DNA of 54,536 bases from Methylophaga sp. (lineage in GTDB: Bacteria; Pseudomonadota; Gammaproteobacteria; Nitrosococcales; Methylophagaceae), in contig NZ_VENF01000021.1 in assembly GCF_009711715.1 (NCBI RefSeq), positions 1-54,536 on the forward strand, read 5' to 3'. The notes under the pieces are model-generated. The model did not search any database, was not told where the DNA came from, and worked only from the letters and a program-made list of their open reading frames with translations. Position 1 is the first letter of the stretch, and each line of letters begins with the position of its first letter. The position numbers and the translations under genes were made by a program. This document shows positions 43,269 through 51,625 of this stretch, one piece after another.

Positions 43269-45068
43269 TCAGTAAACGTCGCGTTGATAACGTTTTTCGC
43301 GGCTAAGCTGACGCAGGTAATCGTTGGCCTCATCGCGGTTTTTGCCGCCCTCTTTGCAGATGATATCGATCAAGGCTTCATTAACGTCAGGCGCCATATT
43401 ATCGGCATCACCACAAACATAGATATGTGCGCCGTCCTGTAACCAGCGCCAGATATCAATAGATTTTTGCCGGAGTCGATGCTGAACATAGATTTTCTCT
43501 TCCTGATCCCGCGAAAACGCGACATCAAGATTTGTCAGCAGGCCGGATTTGCGCCAGGCCAGCCATTCGACCTGGTACAGAAAGTCAGTCAAAAAGTGCT
43601 GATCACCGAAAAACAGCCAGTTGCGTCCTTTGGCCCCGCGTTCCTCCCTTTCCTGCATAAAGCTGCGGAATGGCGCGACACCGGTGCCGGGCCCAATCAT
43701 AATGATCGGTACATCATCATTGTCAGGCAGTTTGAAATTTTTGTTGCTATCGATATAAACCGGGACTTTACTGTCTTCAGTCAATCTGTCTGCCAGCCAG
43801 GTCGACGCAACACCGGTCCGTTCACGCTCATGTGCTGAGTAACGAACCGCAGCAACGGTGATATGCACTTCATCCTCCACTGCAGCCTGACTGGAAGCAA
43901 TGGAATACATTCTAGGTGGCAGCTTGCGCAGTAAACCGACAAACTGGCTTGCATCAAGATCGGCAATAGGATAAGCCTGTACCAGATCCATCACATCCCT
44001 GCCCCGCAGCCACTCATTCAGTGCTGTTTTATCTGCAACCAGATCGTTCAGTGCATCGGAGTTAGCCAGTTCCGCCCACTGTTCCAGCAGAGGACGGGTT
44101 ATTAAGGTTATCTCGCGATGATGCAGTAATACGTCGCTGAGCTGTTGTTGTTGATTATCGAGTTCCACCATGGCTTCAGCATCAAAACCCAGCGTCTCGA
44201 TCAAGCCGGCAACCAGTTCTGGATCATTCTGCGCATAGACACCCAGCGCATCACCAGGCTGATATTGCAGGCCCGAGCCCTCCAGTGACAACTCCAGATG
44301 TAACACTTCCTTATTGGAGCCACGCCCGCTTAAAACCTGTTTTTCCAATACTTCAGCGGGAAACGGATGCTTACGATCGTAAACTGTTTTTTCTGTTGAT
44401 TGAACCGGTAAGTTAACAGTCGGTGTGGTACTGATAGCGGTAGTCGCCGAGAGCGCCTCAATCAGATCATTGATCCAGCCCTCAGCAGCATCATCGTAAT
44501 CCACATCACAATCTACCCGCGGCACAATCGCAGTAGCACCGAGCGCGGCCAGGCTGGCGTCAAAATCCTTACCTGTCTGGCAGAAGTATTCGTAACTGGA
44601 ATCACCCAGTGCCAGTACACTGTATTGCAAGTGTTTCAATGCCGGTGCCTTGCGACCATGCAGAAACTCATAGAGATCAAGCGCATTATCAGGAGGATCT
44701 CCCTCGCCATGGGTAGAAGACAACACGGCCAGATAGTCCTCGCTCTTCAGTTGTTTAGGCTTGTAGTCGGCCATATCGAACACCTTGCACTCAATGCCGT
44801 TAGCCTGGGCTTTTTCAGCGAGCAAGTGGGCCACATCTTCGGTATTGCCGGTTTGAGAGCCATAAAGAATCGTCAGTTTGACCGCACTTTCCCCGCTTGC
44901 ATCAGGCACAGACAGAGCGGGTATCTGCATTGCATCCTGTGCTGCACGAAAACCGGACAGATAGCCGGAAAGCCATTCAACCTGCCAGCTTTCCATCCCC
45001 TGCAGTAATTGATTAAGTTGTGCCAGCTGCTCATCAGTGAGCGGTGCGTTATCTAACCTGATATTCAT
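43269..45068 (-). CDS. cysJ: CysJ, sulfite reductase flavoprotein subunit
   Basis: 599 residues: FMN flavodoxin domain (about 65-205, ILYGSQTGNTEDVAH), FAD-binding region with PRMYSIASSQ and GVASTWLADRL, and NADPH-binding domain (IGPGTGVAPFRSF, YVCGDADNMAPDV). The C-terminus RYQRDVY is the standard end of CysJ. It moves electrons from NADPH to CysI. First gene of the leftward cysJI operon; AGGA lies 5 bases before the ATG and the upstream region is strongly AT-rich. Confidence 0.94.
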   Translation of the reverse strand: MNIRLDNAPLTDEQLAQLNQLLQGMESWQVEWLSGYLSGFRAAQDAMQIPALSVPDASGESAVKLTILYGSQTGNTEDVAHLLAEKAQANGIECKVFDMADYKPKQLKSEDYLAVLSSTHGEGDPPDNALDLYEFLHGRKAPALKHLQYSVLALGDSSYEYFCQTGKDFDASLAALGATAIVPRVDCDVDYDDAAEGWINDLIEALSATTAISTTPTVNLPVQSTEKTVYDRKHPFPAEVLEKQVLSGRGSNKEVLHLELSLEGSGLQYQPGDALGVYAQNDPELVAGLIETLGFDAEAMVELDNQQQQLSDVLLHHREITLITRPLLEQWAELANSDALNDLVADKTALNEWLRGRDVMDLVQAYPIADLDASQFVGLLRKLPPRMYSIASSQAAVEDEVHITVAAVRYSAHERERTGVASTWLADRLTEDSKVPVYIDSNKNFKLPDNDDVPIIMIGPGTGVAPFRSFMQEREERGAKGRNWLFFGDQHFLTDFLYQVEWLAWRKSGLLTNLDVAFSRDQEEKIYVQHRLRQKSIDIWRWLQDGAHIYVCGDADNMAPDVNEALIDIICKEGGKNRDEANDYLRQLSREKRYQRDVY

Positions 45069-45436
45069 TCCTGATTAGTCTCTGAGTCTGTGCCAGTTAA
45101 AATAAGAAAATAACAAAATTGCTTATAAATATAAAATATATATTTCAAGTTTATATATTCATAAATGAAATATAGAGCCCGCAGGTGTGTCAGTACAGTG
45201 AATTGTCACAACAGATTTTTATCCCGCTGTTATATTCAATGACAATCCAAGTACTGTGAATGCTTCGTGATAAGAACTCTGGCTTTCAGCAAATTCGCTT
45301 TTAAATCAAGCAATAAAAAGTTTGCTTTTTAGATCGTCAGGCGTAATATCAGATTTACGTGTGTCAGGAAGGCGATATGGCCAACAATGGATGGCTCGCC
45401 AATAAAGCATAGTCGGTACAGGGAGCAGGTTAGACG
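45069..45436. promoter_or_regulatory. AT-rich divergent promoter region of cysJI and the EAL gene
   Basis: No gene is supported. The part near cysJ (about 45098-45175) is almost all A and T and contains an 8-bp inverted repeat TATATTTC/GAAATATA (45139-45146 with 45167-45174), a plausible site for the LysR-type regulator CysB, as in other cysJI promoters (inference). Nearer the EAL gene lie a small AT-rich hairpin (45315-45330) and two further short stems (CGTAA/TTACG and GGCGA/TCGCC) that would be in its 5' leader. No match to a c-di-GMP riboswitch core was found by eye. Confidence 0.45.
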
Positions 45437-47128
45437 ATGCACACCGTGGATATTTTTCAGTGGTTTAATCGCCACAAACAAGTCATCAACTATTCTGCTG
45501 CACCATTGCTGGTATTGATGGTGGCTGGTGTCGCCCTGTTTGTCTACACCACTGGCGGCATCAAATATGTCTATTCCCACTCCATGTATGTGCCTATCGT
45601 CCTGTCCGGCATGGTATACGGCATCCAGGGCGGCATTGCTGTCGCCGTGCTCGGCGGACTGCTGCTCGGTCCCTATATGCCCATAGATGTTGTGACCGGC
45701 GAAATGCAGGCTACCGTCAACTGGCTTTACCGGACCGGTTTTTTCATTCTTATCGGCGCCTTGAGTGGCATCGCCAGTGATACGGTCAGAGCTTATATAC
45801 GTCACCTTTACTGGGTTTCACGGCATGATGTGGCCACACAATTGCCAAACCGGCTGGCGCTGATGGATGATCTCAGCGTGATAAGGCACCGCCCAGGCCT
45901 GCAGCCGAATTCCAGAATCCTCCTGGTCTTGTCGGTTAACAGCACGATGGAGCTTAAAGCGGCCTTCGGACACGATGTCATTGAGAGCATTATCCGACAG
46001 ACAGCAGATCGCTTTGGTCATGTCCTGACAAGTCGGGGCCAAGTCTATCGCGCCGATACTGAAGAAGTCAGTGCACTGATTGAGCGAATTGAAGCTCACA
46101 GTGTGAATGATTTGTTAGTGAATTTAAACCGCTCGGCACGTCTTCCCTATCAATTTGAGGGCATTCCCGTCCATGTCGATACACGCATGGGTTATGTGGC
46201 CATCAGCGATATTCAGGGTGATCCCGGTATATACCTGCAACAGGCCGAATCCGCGCTGAATGCGGCTAATGACACCTTACTCGAATTTGTCGAATATCAG
46301 CCTTCTATCAAGCTTGCCACCAGAGAAAACATGTCACTGCTGGGCGAATTGATGAAAGCCATTGACTTAAATCAGCTCAAACTGCACTACCAGCCTAAAA
46401 TTGATATCCCATCAGGAAAGCTCAGCGGCGTTGAAGCCCTGATGCGCTGGCAACACCCGTCCCGCGGCAATATTCCACCGGGGACTTTCATTCCCTGTGC
46501 CGAAAGAAGCACTCTGATTCATTTGCTGACCCAGTTTGTGTTGGCCGAAGCCATGCGCACTGCCTTGTATTTTCAGGAACAATCTGTGACCGTGCCGATT
46601 GCGGTCAATATTTCGGCACATAATCTCTGCCAACCCGACTTTGCCGAGAATATTTTTAACTTATTGAGTGAGTATGGCCTCAGTGGTGAATATCTGGAAC
46701 TGGAAGTGACCGAAAGCGCGCTGATAAGAGATATGGCCCATACCATCCGAGAACTGAGCAAACTTGCCGATGCGGGTGTAAAGATTGCTGTTGATGATTT
46801 TGGTACCGGCTACTCCTCCCTGCAGTACCTGCATCAGTTACCTATTTCCGAACTGAAAATCGACCAGTCTTTTGTTCGCAGGTTGCCCCAGGCTCAGGAT
46901 GCCGTGCATATTATTGAAGCTGCTGTCGGTCTGGCACACAAAATCGATTTGAAAACCATCGCCGAGGGCGTTGAGAATATCTCGGTCATGCAGTTTCTCA
47001 GCGATATCGGTTGTGATATGGCTCAGGGCTATTATATCTCCCGACCAGTGCCTGACACTGAATTTATAAACTGGCATCGCCAGCTTCAGGGGCAATTTGA
47101 CTGGCAAGACCAAAGCAAAATTATTTAA
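45437..47128 (+). CDS. Membrane-bound c-di-GMP phosphodiesterase (degenerate GGDEF plus EAL)
   Basis: 563 residues. N-terminal helices (about residues 20-120, including PLLVLMVAGVALFVY and VYGIQGGIAVAVLGGLLLG) form a membrane sensor. The GGDEF domain (about 135-285) is degenerate: the site expected to read RxGGDEF is YRADTEEVS. The EAL domain (about 300-550) keeps EALMRW, NISAHN, EVTESAL, DDFGTGYSS, KIDQSF and AEGVEN, so it should hydrolyse c-di-GMP, perhaps with GTP control by the dead GGDEF. AGCAGG precedes the ATG. Divergent from cysJ. Confidence 0.9.
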   Translation: MHTVDIFQWFNRHKQVINYSAAPLLVLMVAGVALFVYTTGGIKYVYSHSMYVPIVLSGMVYGIQGGIAVAVLGGLLLGPYMPIDVVTGEMQATVNWLYRTGFFILIGALSGIASDTVRAYIRHLYWVSRHDVATQLPNRLALMDDLSVIRHRPGLQPNSRILLVLSVNSTMELKAAFGHDVIESIIRQTADRFGHVLTSRGQVYRADTEEVSALIERIEAHSVNDLLVNLNRSARLPYQFEGIPVHVDTRMGYVAISDIQGDPGIYLQQAESALNAANDTLLEFVEYQPSIKLATRENMSLLGELMKAIDLNQLKLHYQPKIDIPSGKLSGVEALMRWQHPSRGNIPPGTFIPCAERSTLIHLLTQFVLAEAMRTALYFQEQSVTVPIAVNISAHNLCQPDFAENIFNLLSEYGLSGEYLELEVTESALIRDMAHTIRELSKLADAGVKIAVDDFGTGYSSLQYLHQLPISELKIDQSFVRRLPQAQDAVHIIEAAVGLAHKIDLKTIAEGVENISVMQFLSDIGCDMAQGYYISRPVPDTEFINWHRQLQGQFDWQDQSKII

Positions 47129-47171
47129 CTCTGCCGCGAATTTTTTGTTTCTTCGCTTGTCATAGATGATG

Positions 47172-47191
47172 TGCTGCTTGCCATAGCAGCA
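47172..47191 (+). terminator. Weak hairpin after the EAL gene
   Basis: TGCTGC and GCAGCA flank an 8-base loop, followed by TCTTTAT. It is a possible terminator for the EAL gene 44 bases after its stop, weaker than the next hairpin. Confidence 0.4.
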
Positions 47192-47222
47192 TCTTTATCC
47201 TTGCTATATCTTGGTTGACTTT

Positions 47223-47252
47223 GGATGGCACCCTATGTGCCATCCATTTTTT
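47223..47252 (+). terminator. Strong intrinsic terminator just upstream of a small ORF
   Basis: A perfect 9-bp stem, GGATGGCAC with GTGCCATCC, CCTAT loop, followed by ATTTTTT. It is the best terminator in the window. It ends only 10 bases before the ATG of the next small gene, so either it ends the EAL transcript or it acts as an attenuator in the leader of that small gene. Confidence 0.85.
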
Positions 47253-47262
47253 AGACCTGACT

Positions 47263-47640
47263 ATGAAAGCTGCTCAGAAAGCCCGCCTTAAACTTCGTTG
47301 TCCGATAACTCTCGCAAGGGAACATCAAATTACTGTGCCCGCCGGCTGGTTCGATCTTGTCTATCAGATGTGCGCTGAAATAGAAGATATTGCCCAGCAA
47401 ATCAATCAAAAACGGCGTCAGCGTATGTTTTTGCCACGCATCATTTTTATCGAAGAGCATATGGGTAAGCTGACCTGCGAAGTGATTAACGGCAACAAGG
47501 ATATCAGCGAGGTGATCAAAAAGGCCCAAATGCGTTCAGTACAGCGCTGCATGTACTGTGGGGACGAGGCACATCAGTTTCGTCGTGGCGGAAATCTCGT
47601 CAGCTGTTGCGACAGACACCGCTCACAATTTTCACTATAG
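47263..47640 (+). CDS. Small hypothetical protein with a C-terminal zinc-ribbon-like motif
   Basis: 125 residues from ATG 47263; a TTG at 47215 would read through a terminator hairpin and is unlikely. It is basic, with helix-rich residues 20-60 and a C-terminal cluster CMYCGDE...CCDRH that could bind zinc (about residues 97-120). I do not recognise the family. No clear ribosome-binding site is visible and a terminator precedes the ATG. Convergent with the next small gene. Confidence 0.65.
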   Translation: MKAAQKARLKLRCPITLAREHQITVPAGWFDLVYQMCAEIEDIAQQINQKRRQRMFLPRIIFIEEHMGKLTCEVINGNKDISEVIKKAQMRSVQRCMYCGDEAHQFRRGGNLVSCCDRHRSQFSL

Positions 47641-47644
47641 AAAA

Positions 47645-47950
47645 TCAGGGATGATTGCGTATACAGCTGTCATAAACCTGGCTTTCAACCTGATCCTCAT
47701 TGAGTGACTCATCAAAACTAAAGGCGAGATTGATAGCCAGGTCGACTATGCGGAAAAATTCGCTGTTAATAAATTCCGGTGGGGTTTCCTGCTGCATCTG
47801 ATCTTTTGTTTTACCCTCCAGACGCTGCACAAAATAATCTCCGGTCAACGAGGCAATCATGCCACATTGTTTGTGTCCGTCCTCAGCCATGGCGGCTGTG
47901 GTCATCAAGCTTGTCGCAAGCAGTGCTGCCGGAATCAGTTTGGTTCGCAT
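47645..47950 (-). CDS. Small exported hypothetical protein with two cysteines
   Basis: 101 residues from ATG 47950 (a GTG at 47971 adds 7). A signal peptide (RTKLIPAALLATSLM, cleavage after AAMA) leaves about 78 residues with cysteines at both ends of the mature part (KQCGM and YDSCIRNH), likely a disulfide in the periplasm. GGGG lies 8 bases before the ATG. I do not recognise the family. Confidence 0.7.
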   Translation of the reverse strand: MRTKLIPAALLATSLMTTAAMAEDGHKQCGMIASLTGDYFVQRLEGKTKDQMQQETPPEFINSEFFRIVDLAINLAFSFDESLNEDQVESQVYDSCIRNHP

Positions 47951-48045
47951 GAGATTACCCCGTTTTTTCACGCATCATTCGCAACTAGACTGCAATAATG
48001 GTCGCTAATATCCCGCAACCAAAGATAAATTAACGAAGGAAAAAA

Positions 48046-48426
48046 ATGAAAGCTTTGCTCATTATCGCCCATGGCAGTCGCAGGCAGGCATCGAATCAGG
48101 AAGTCAGCGCGCTTGCTGAGCAACTGCGGCAGCATCCACACAATGACTATGATCTGATTGAGTCGGCTTTTCTGGAACTGGCAGAACCAGCAATTCCTGA
48201 CGGGGTGGCTGAATGTGTCAGTCAGGGGGCCAACGAGGTGATTGTTTTCCCCTACTTTCTCAATTCAGGTAGACATGTGACAGAAGATATTCCGGAAATT
48301 CTGGACCAGGTCAGACCGCAATACCCCGAAGTCTGCATTGTGCTGAGTCAGCATCTTGGCGCTTCACCGGTAATGCCGGATCTGGTGTTACAGACTGCGG
48401 GCAAAGCAGCTATCAATCCTGCATAA
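48046..48426 (+). CDS. CbiX/SirB-like chelatase, single-domain
   Basis: 126 residues, the size of a small CbiX (CbiX-S) or SirB domain. The metal-binding His9 lies in LLIIAHGSRR and the second histidine in NSGRHVTEDIPEIL. Small CbiX enzymes insert cobalt or iron into sirohydrochlorin; with cysJI close by, iron insertion for siroheme is a reasonable guess. The 3' end overlaps the convergent exported protein gene by 14 bases. AAGGA is 9 bases before the ATG. Confidence 0.85.
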   Translation: MKALLIIAHGSRRQASNQEVSALAEQLRQHPHNDYDLIESAFLELAEPAIPDGVAECVSQGANEVIVFPYFLNSGRHVTEDIPEILDQVRPQYPEVCIVLSQHLGASPVMPDLVLQTAGKAAINPA

Positions 48427-48781
48427 AACTGCCAGAAAACTGATGCCCAGCTGGGCGTTGCTGAAGTTTGAGAATTAAGGTTCTGACAGCGCTTTCATCA
48501 GCGGAAAATACATAAGGCGCCAGTTCAGCCAAACGACCCTGAATATAGGGTGAAATCTCCGGGTCTTCAATAAACATCTGCGAGCGTACTTCACAGATCT
48601 TCCTGATGCCATTGGCAAAGCGTTCTACTTCATGAGCCGGGGTATTGTCTTCACCAATTACCCAGCCACGCGTTTTCCACTCACTGAAACAATCATCGGC
48701 CAGTGAACCAAATGCCGGCTCAGCAATGGCCGCTGTGTTAATCAACATTAAACAAGTCGCTAGCAAAAAAGCATGTCTCAT
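48413..48781 (-). CDS. Small exported hypothetical protein
   Basis: 122 residues; signal peptide (HAFLLATCLMLINTAA, cleavage after AIA near residue 20) and a mature helical domain with two cysteines (DDCFSEW and RKICEVR). I do not recognise it. Its 3' end overlaps the chelatase gene by 14 bases. It is not clearly homologous to the exported protein at 47645-47950, although both are of similar size and have the same ACGGGG leader. Confidence 0.7.
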   Translation of the reverse strand: MRHAFLLATCLMLINTAAIAEPAFGSLADDCFSEWKTRGWVIGEDNTPAHEVERFANGIRKICEVRSQMFIEDPEISPYIQGRLAELAPYVFSADESAVRTLILKLQQRPAGHQFSGSFMQD

Positions 48782-48844
48782 CAGTGATCCCCGTTTTTCA
48801 TCAACGGACCCGGATGACTTGACCTAAGTTCCTGCTGGCTGGCT

Positions 48845-49471
48845 TTATAAAGCGCCGGATTGACTGAGAAGCTCATGCACCCGCTCTGCCAATCGCCGGT
48901 AGCCACGGGCATTGGGATGAATGGGATCGGCCTTGAGTGCGGTTTCAGACTCGATGTCTGGAATAATGTCATTTTCCAGCGGCACCCGCAACGCGTGTGC
49001 CACTTCCTGATATAGCGGTGCTGGCTTGAGAAACAGGCCCGGTTTGGGCACGGACAGCATCACGACTTCTGCCCCATGCGCCCGGATAAGCTCAACCATG
49101 GCTGTCAGGTTCTGCTTCAGCTCGGCTTCACTAAGCTTACGAATCATATCGTTGCCGCCATGACAGAGCAGAACCAGTTGCGGCTGGTGCTGTTTCAACA
49201 ACCGCTCAATCCTGGCCAGTCCCTCCCCGCTGACTTCCCCCGGTACACCGGCATTAATCACAGTGCGACCGCTTAGTTCAGTCAAGACGGCAGGATAACT
49301 TTCAGTTTTAGGGTCTGCGCCGGTACCGTAGGTAAGACTGTCTCCAAAAGCCAGAATGACTGCATCATTTGCAAGGCTGCGAAGCGGTGTCTGGCTGTTG
49401 TCATCACAGGCGGTCAGTACGCTCAGACTGATAACCAGCAGCCAGGCACTCAGCCGCCTTGGAAAATACAT
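48845..49471 (-). CDS. SGNH-family lipoprotein esterase (TesA/arylesterase-like)
   Basis: 208 residues. A lipobox VLTAC makes Cys22 the lipidated residue; Asp23 in the +2 position would keep it in the inner membrane under the E. coli Lol rule. The four SGNH blocks are present: FGDSLTYG (catalytic serine), GVPGEVSGEG, HGGNDMI and ADPIHPNARG (catalytic Asp-His). It should hydrolyse esters or thioesters in the periplasm. It starts 3 bases after the tatD stop and may be the last gene of the fabF-tatD block. Confidence 0.88.
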   Translation of the reverse strand: MYFPRRLSAWLLVISLSVLTACDDNSQTPLRSLANDAVILAFGDSLTYGTGADPKTESYPAVLTELSGRTVINAGVPGEVSGEGLARIERLLKQHQPQLVLLCHGGNDMIRKLSEAELKQNLTAMVELIRAHGAEVVMLSVPKPGLFLKPAPLYQEVAHALRVPLENDIIPDIESETALKADPIHPNARGYRRLAERVHELLSQSGAL

Positions 49472-49473
49472 GT

Positions 49474-50247
49474 TCAGTGTACCGTCGAGGGAAACAGGCG
49501 TTGGAAATTCGCCGTTGTGGTGGCAGCAATGTTCTCAACGGTGTCACCACGCAGTTCTGCCAGAAATGCCGCCACATGTTTAACGAAAACCGGCTTATTG
49601 GTTTTGCCACGGTGTGGCACTGGAGCCAGATAGGGGGAATCTGTTTCAATCAGAATCCGATCCAGTGGCAGTTTTCTGGCCACATCCTGCAGTTCTCTGG
49701 CGCTCTTAAACGTCAAAATGCCTGACAGTGAAATATAGAAACCGATATCCAGAGCACGCTTCGCTGTTTCCCAGTTTTCAGTGAAACAATGAATGATGCC
49801 ACCGGCTTCTTCTGCCTTCTCGTTTTCGAGAATAGCCATAGTATCTTCACGTGCTTCTCGGGTGTGAATAATCAGCGGTTTTTGTGTTTGTCTGGCTGCT
49901 TCAATATGCACCCGGAACCGATCCCGCTGCCATTCCAGATCCCCTTCACTACGGAAATAATCCAGGCCGGTCTCGCCAATAGCGATCACTTTAGGATGCG
50001 AAGCCTGGGCAATCAATTCTTCGACGCTGAACTGTTCCTGCTGCTCAACATTCGGGTGAATACCGACACTGGCTGTGACCTGCGAATAACGGTCAGCGAT
50101 GGCTTTGACTTCGGCACAGCTGGCTTTATCGATGGCAATACAGAGAATGTGTTCAATACCATTATCGCTGGCTTCACGGACCATGGCATCAATACCGCCC
50201 GGTTCGTCAGCCAACATGTTGAGGTGACAATGAGAGTCAATGTACAT
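49474..50247 (-). CDS. tatD: TatD-family metal-dependent hydrolase
   Basis: 257 residues forming a TIM-barrel with the TatD metal ligands: DSHCHLNML at the N-terminus, GETGLDYF, HCFTENWE and ETDSPYLAPVPHRGK. Members of this family act as Mg-dependent 3'-5' nucleases. It occupies the canonical place after pilZ in the fabF-tatD block. The gene is separated from pilZ by 35 bases. This is the YcfH subgroup by position. Confidence 0.88.
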   Translation of the reverse strand: MYIDSHCHLNMLADEPGGIDAMVREASDNGIEHILCIAIDKASCAEVKAIADRYSQVTASVGIHPNVEQQEQFSVEELIAQASHPKVIAIGETGLDYFRSEGDLEWQRDRFRVHIEAARQTQKPLIIHTREAREDTMAILENEKAEEAGGIIHCFTENWETAKRALDIGFYISLSGILTFKSARELQDVARKLPLDRILIETDSPYLAPVPHRGKTNKPVFVKHVAAFLAELRGDTVENIAATTTANFQRLFPSTVH

Positions 50248-50282
50248 AAAAAATCTTAAGTTTTGATGAGTAACGCCGGACG

Positions 50283-50636
50283 TTACATGGTGTAGGTGGC
50301 TTTATCGGATTTCAGCTTGTCCACCAGATAATTTTCAATTTTGCCACGGACGAGAGACGCCCCGCCATCGATATCACTGAAATGAACACCGATACCGGCA
50401 GCCTGGTTACCCTGCGCGCCGCGTGGTGTAATCCAGACGATATTACCGGCCACAGGCAGCTTTTCCGCTTCATCCATCAGGGTGAGCAGGATAAACACTT
50501 CCTCGCCGATCTGATAGCTCTTATTGGTGGGAATAAACAGACCGCCATTTTTCAGAAACGGCATGTAGGAATGATAGAGCATATTCTGATCAGTAATTTT
50601 CAGTGACAGAATGCCCTTGCGTGGATTCATTGCCAT
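50283..50636 (-). CDS. pilZ: PilZ, type IV pilus biogenesis protein
   Basis: 117 residues of the PilZ fold, but without the N-terminal RxxxR needed for c-di-GMP binding; instead it has GGLFIPTN and AGIGVHFSDIDG. That is the pattern of the original PilZ of Pseudomonas aeruginosa (PA2960), which does not bind c-di-GMP but works with PilB and FimX in pilus assembly. The gene order holB-pilZ-tatD is the same. It begins 5 bases after the holB stop. Confidence 0.88.
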   Translation of the reverse strand: MAMNPRKGILSLKITDQNMLYHSYMPFLKNGGLFIPTNKSYQIGEEVFILLTLMDEAEKLPVAGNIVWITPRGAQGNQAAGIGVHFSDIDGGASLVRGKIENYLVDKLKSDKATYTM

Positions 50637-50641
50637 AGCTG

Positions 50642-51625
50642 TTACCCGTGGGTTTCCTTGAGCTGACGGATCTGGTCAGCATGTTGCATAACCGTCACCA
50701 TAAAATCCTCTATTAACAATATCTTGTTCAGATTATTTTGAGACGATATTAACTTTATTGTGTCGCTGATGCAATCCATGATAGCCCAGTACTGACGCAG
50801 GATCTGGTCGTGAACCCTATCCTCTGCAAGCAGCAATTGATGGATTTTGGTTTGCATCATATTCTGGATCTGATACAAAACTGATTTCAAATCAAATTGT
50901 TGCCACTCGGCCGCCATTTGTACCGGATTGGCTTTAGCCTGCATCAACAGGGCGATATCCTGCATCACCTGCCGGCTTTGCTGCAAGCCTTTTTCACCCG
51001 CTGCCATCGCAGCCAGAGGCGCACCCTGACTCAGTTTGAGCAAGGATAGCCATTCCTCCTCGGCAAACTGCATATCCGTGTGCTGTAACCAGGCAAGTGC
51101 CTGTTCGGTGTCCGGCGTTGCGATGACCACGGTCTGGCAGCGACTCTTGATGGTAATCGGCAACTGCTGACTGTTTTCAGAAAGCAGGATCAATACTGAT
51201 TCGGGTTGCGGTTCTTCCAGTAATTTCAGCAGACTGTTAAAAGCGGAAATATTCATCTGATCGGCTGCCGTGATCAGCACCGTTTTACCGCGAGACACCT
51301 TGGGCATCAGAGTCTGGGCCTGTTTCAGATCACGAATCTGATCAACTTTGATCTGTTTGCCAGCCTCTTCAGGGCTGACTTGATGATGGTCAGGATGGGA
51401 ACCGGCAGCCAGTAGTTGGCAGCTATGGCACTGACCGCAGGCATTAAAGTCCTTATCCGGCTGAGTACAGAGCAGACTGGCAACCAGTCTGTCGGCAAAA
51501 GGCCGTTTACCCACACCGGGAATGCCTGATATCAACAAGGCATGGGGTAGTCTGCCCTGCTGCTGCATCGTTTTCACCTGATGCCAGGCCTGCTGATGCC
51601 AGCTGTACTCGACTATTTCAGTCAT
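50642..51625 (-). CDS. holB: DNA polymerase III subunit delta'
   Basis: 327 residues of the clamp-loader AAA+ family. A P-loop-like ISGIPGVGKRP, a zinc-binding module (CTQP...CGQCHSC), and the PESVLILLSENSQQLP and IKSRCQTVV sensor/arginine region are all present. Delta' is the stator subunit that loads the beta clamp. The start overlaps the tmk stop by 4 bases. Part of the tmk-holB-pilZ-tatD operon. Confidence 0.92.
   Translation of the reverse strand: MTEIVEYSWHQQAWHQVKTMQQQGRLPHALLISGIPGVGKRPFADRLVASLLCTQPDKDFNACGQCHSCQLLAAGSHPDHHQVSPEEAGKQIKVDQIRDLKQAQTLMPKVSRGKTVLITAADQMNISAFNSLLKLLEEPQPESVLILLSENSQQLPITIKSRCQTVVIATPDTEQALAWLQHTDMQFAEEEWLSLLKLSQGAPLAAMAAGEKGLQQSRQVMQDIALLMQAKANPVQMAAEWQQFDLKSVLYQIQNMMQTKIHQLLLAEDRVHDQILRQYWAIMDCISDTIKLISSQNNLNKILLIEDFMVTVMQHADQIRQLKETHG

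Noticed and set aside
45340..45436. c-di-GMP (GEMM) riboswitch before the EAL gene
   Set aside because: Some spaced matches to the GEMM core can be found, but the conserved tetraloop receptor and the paired helices are not there.
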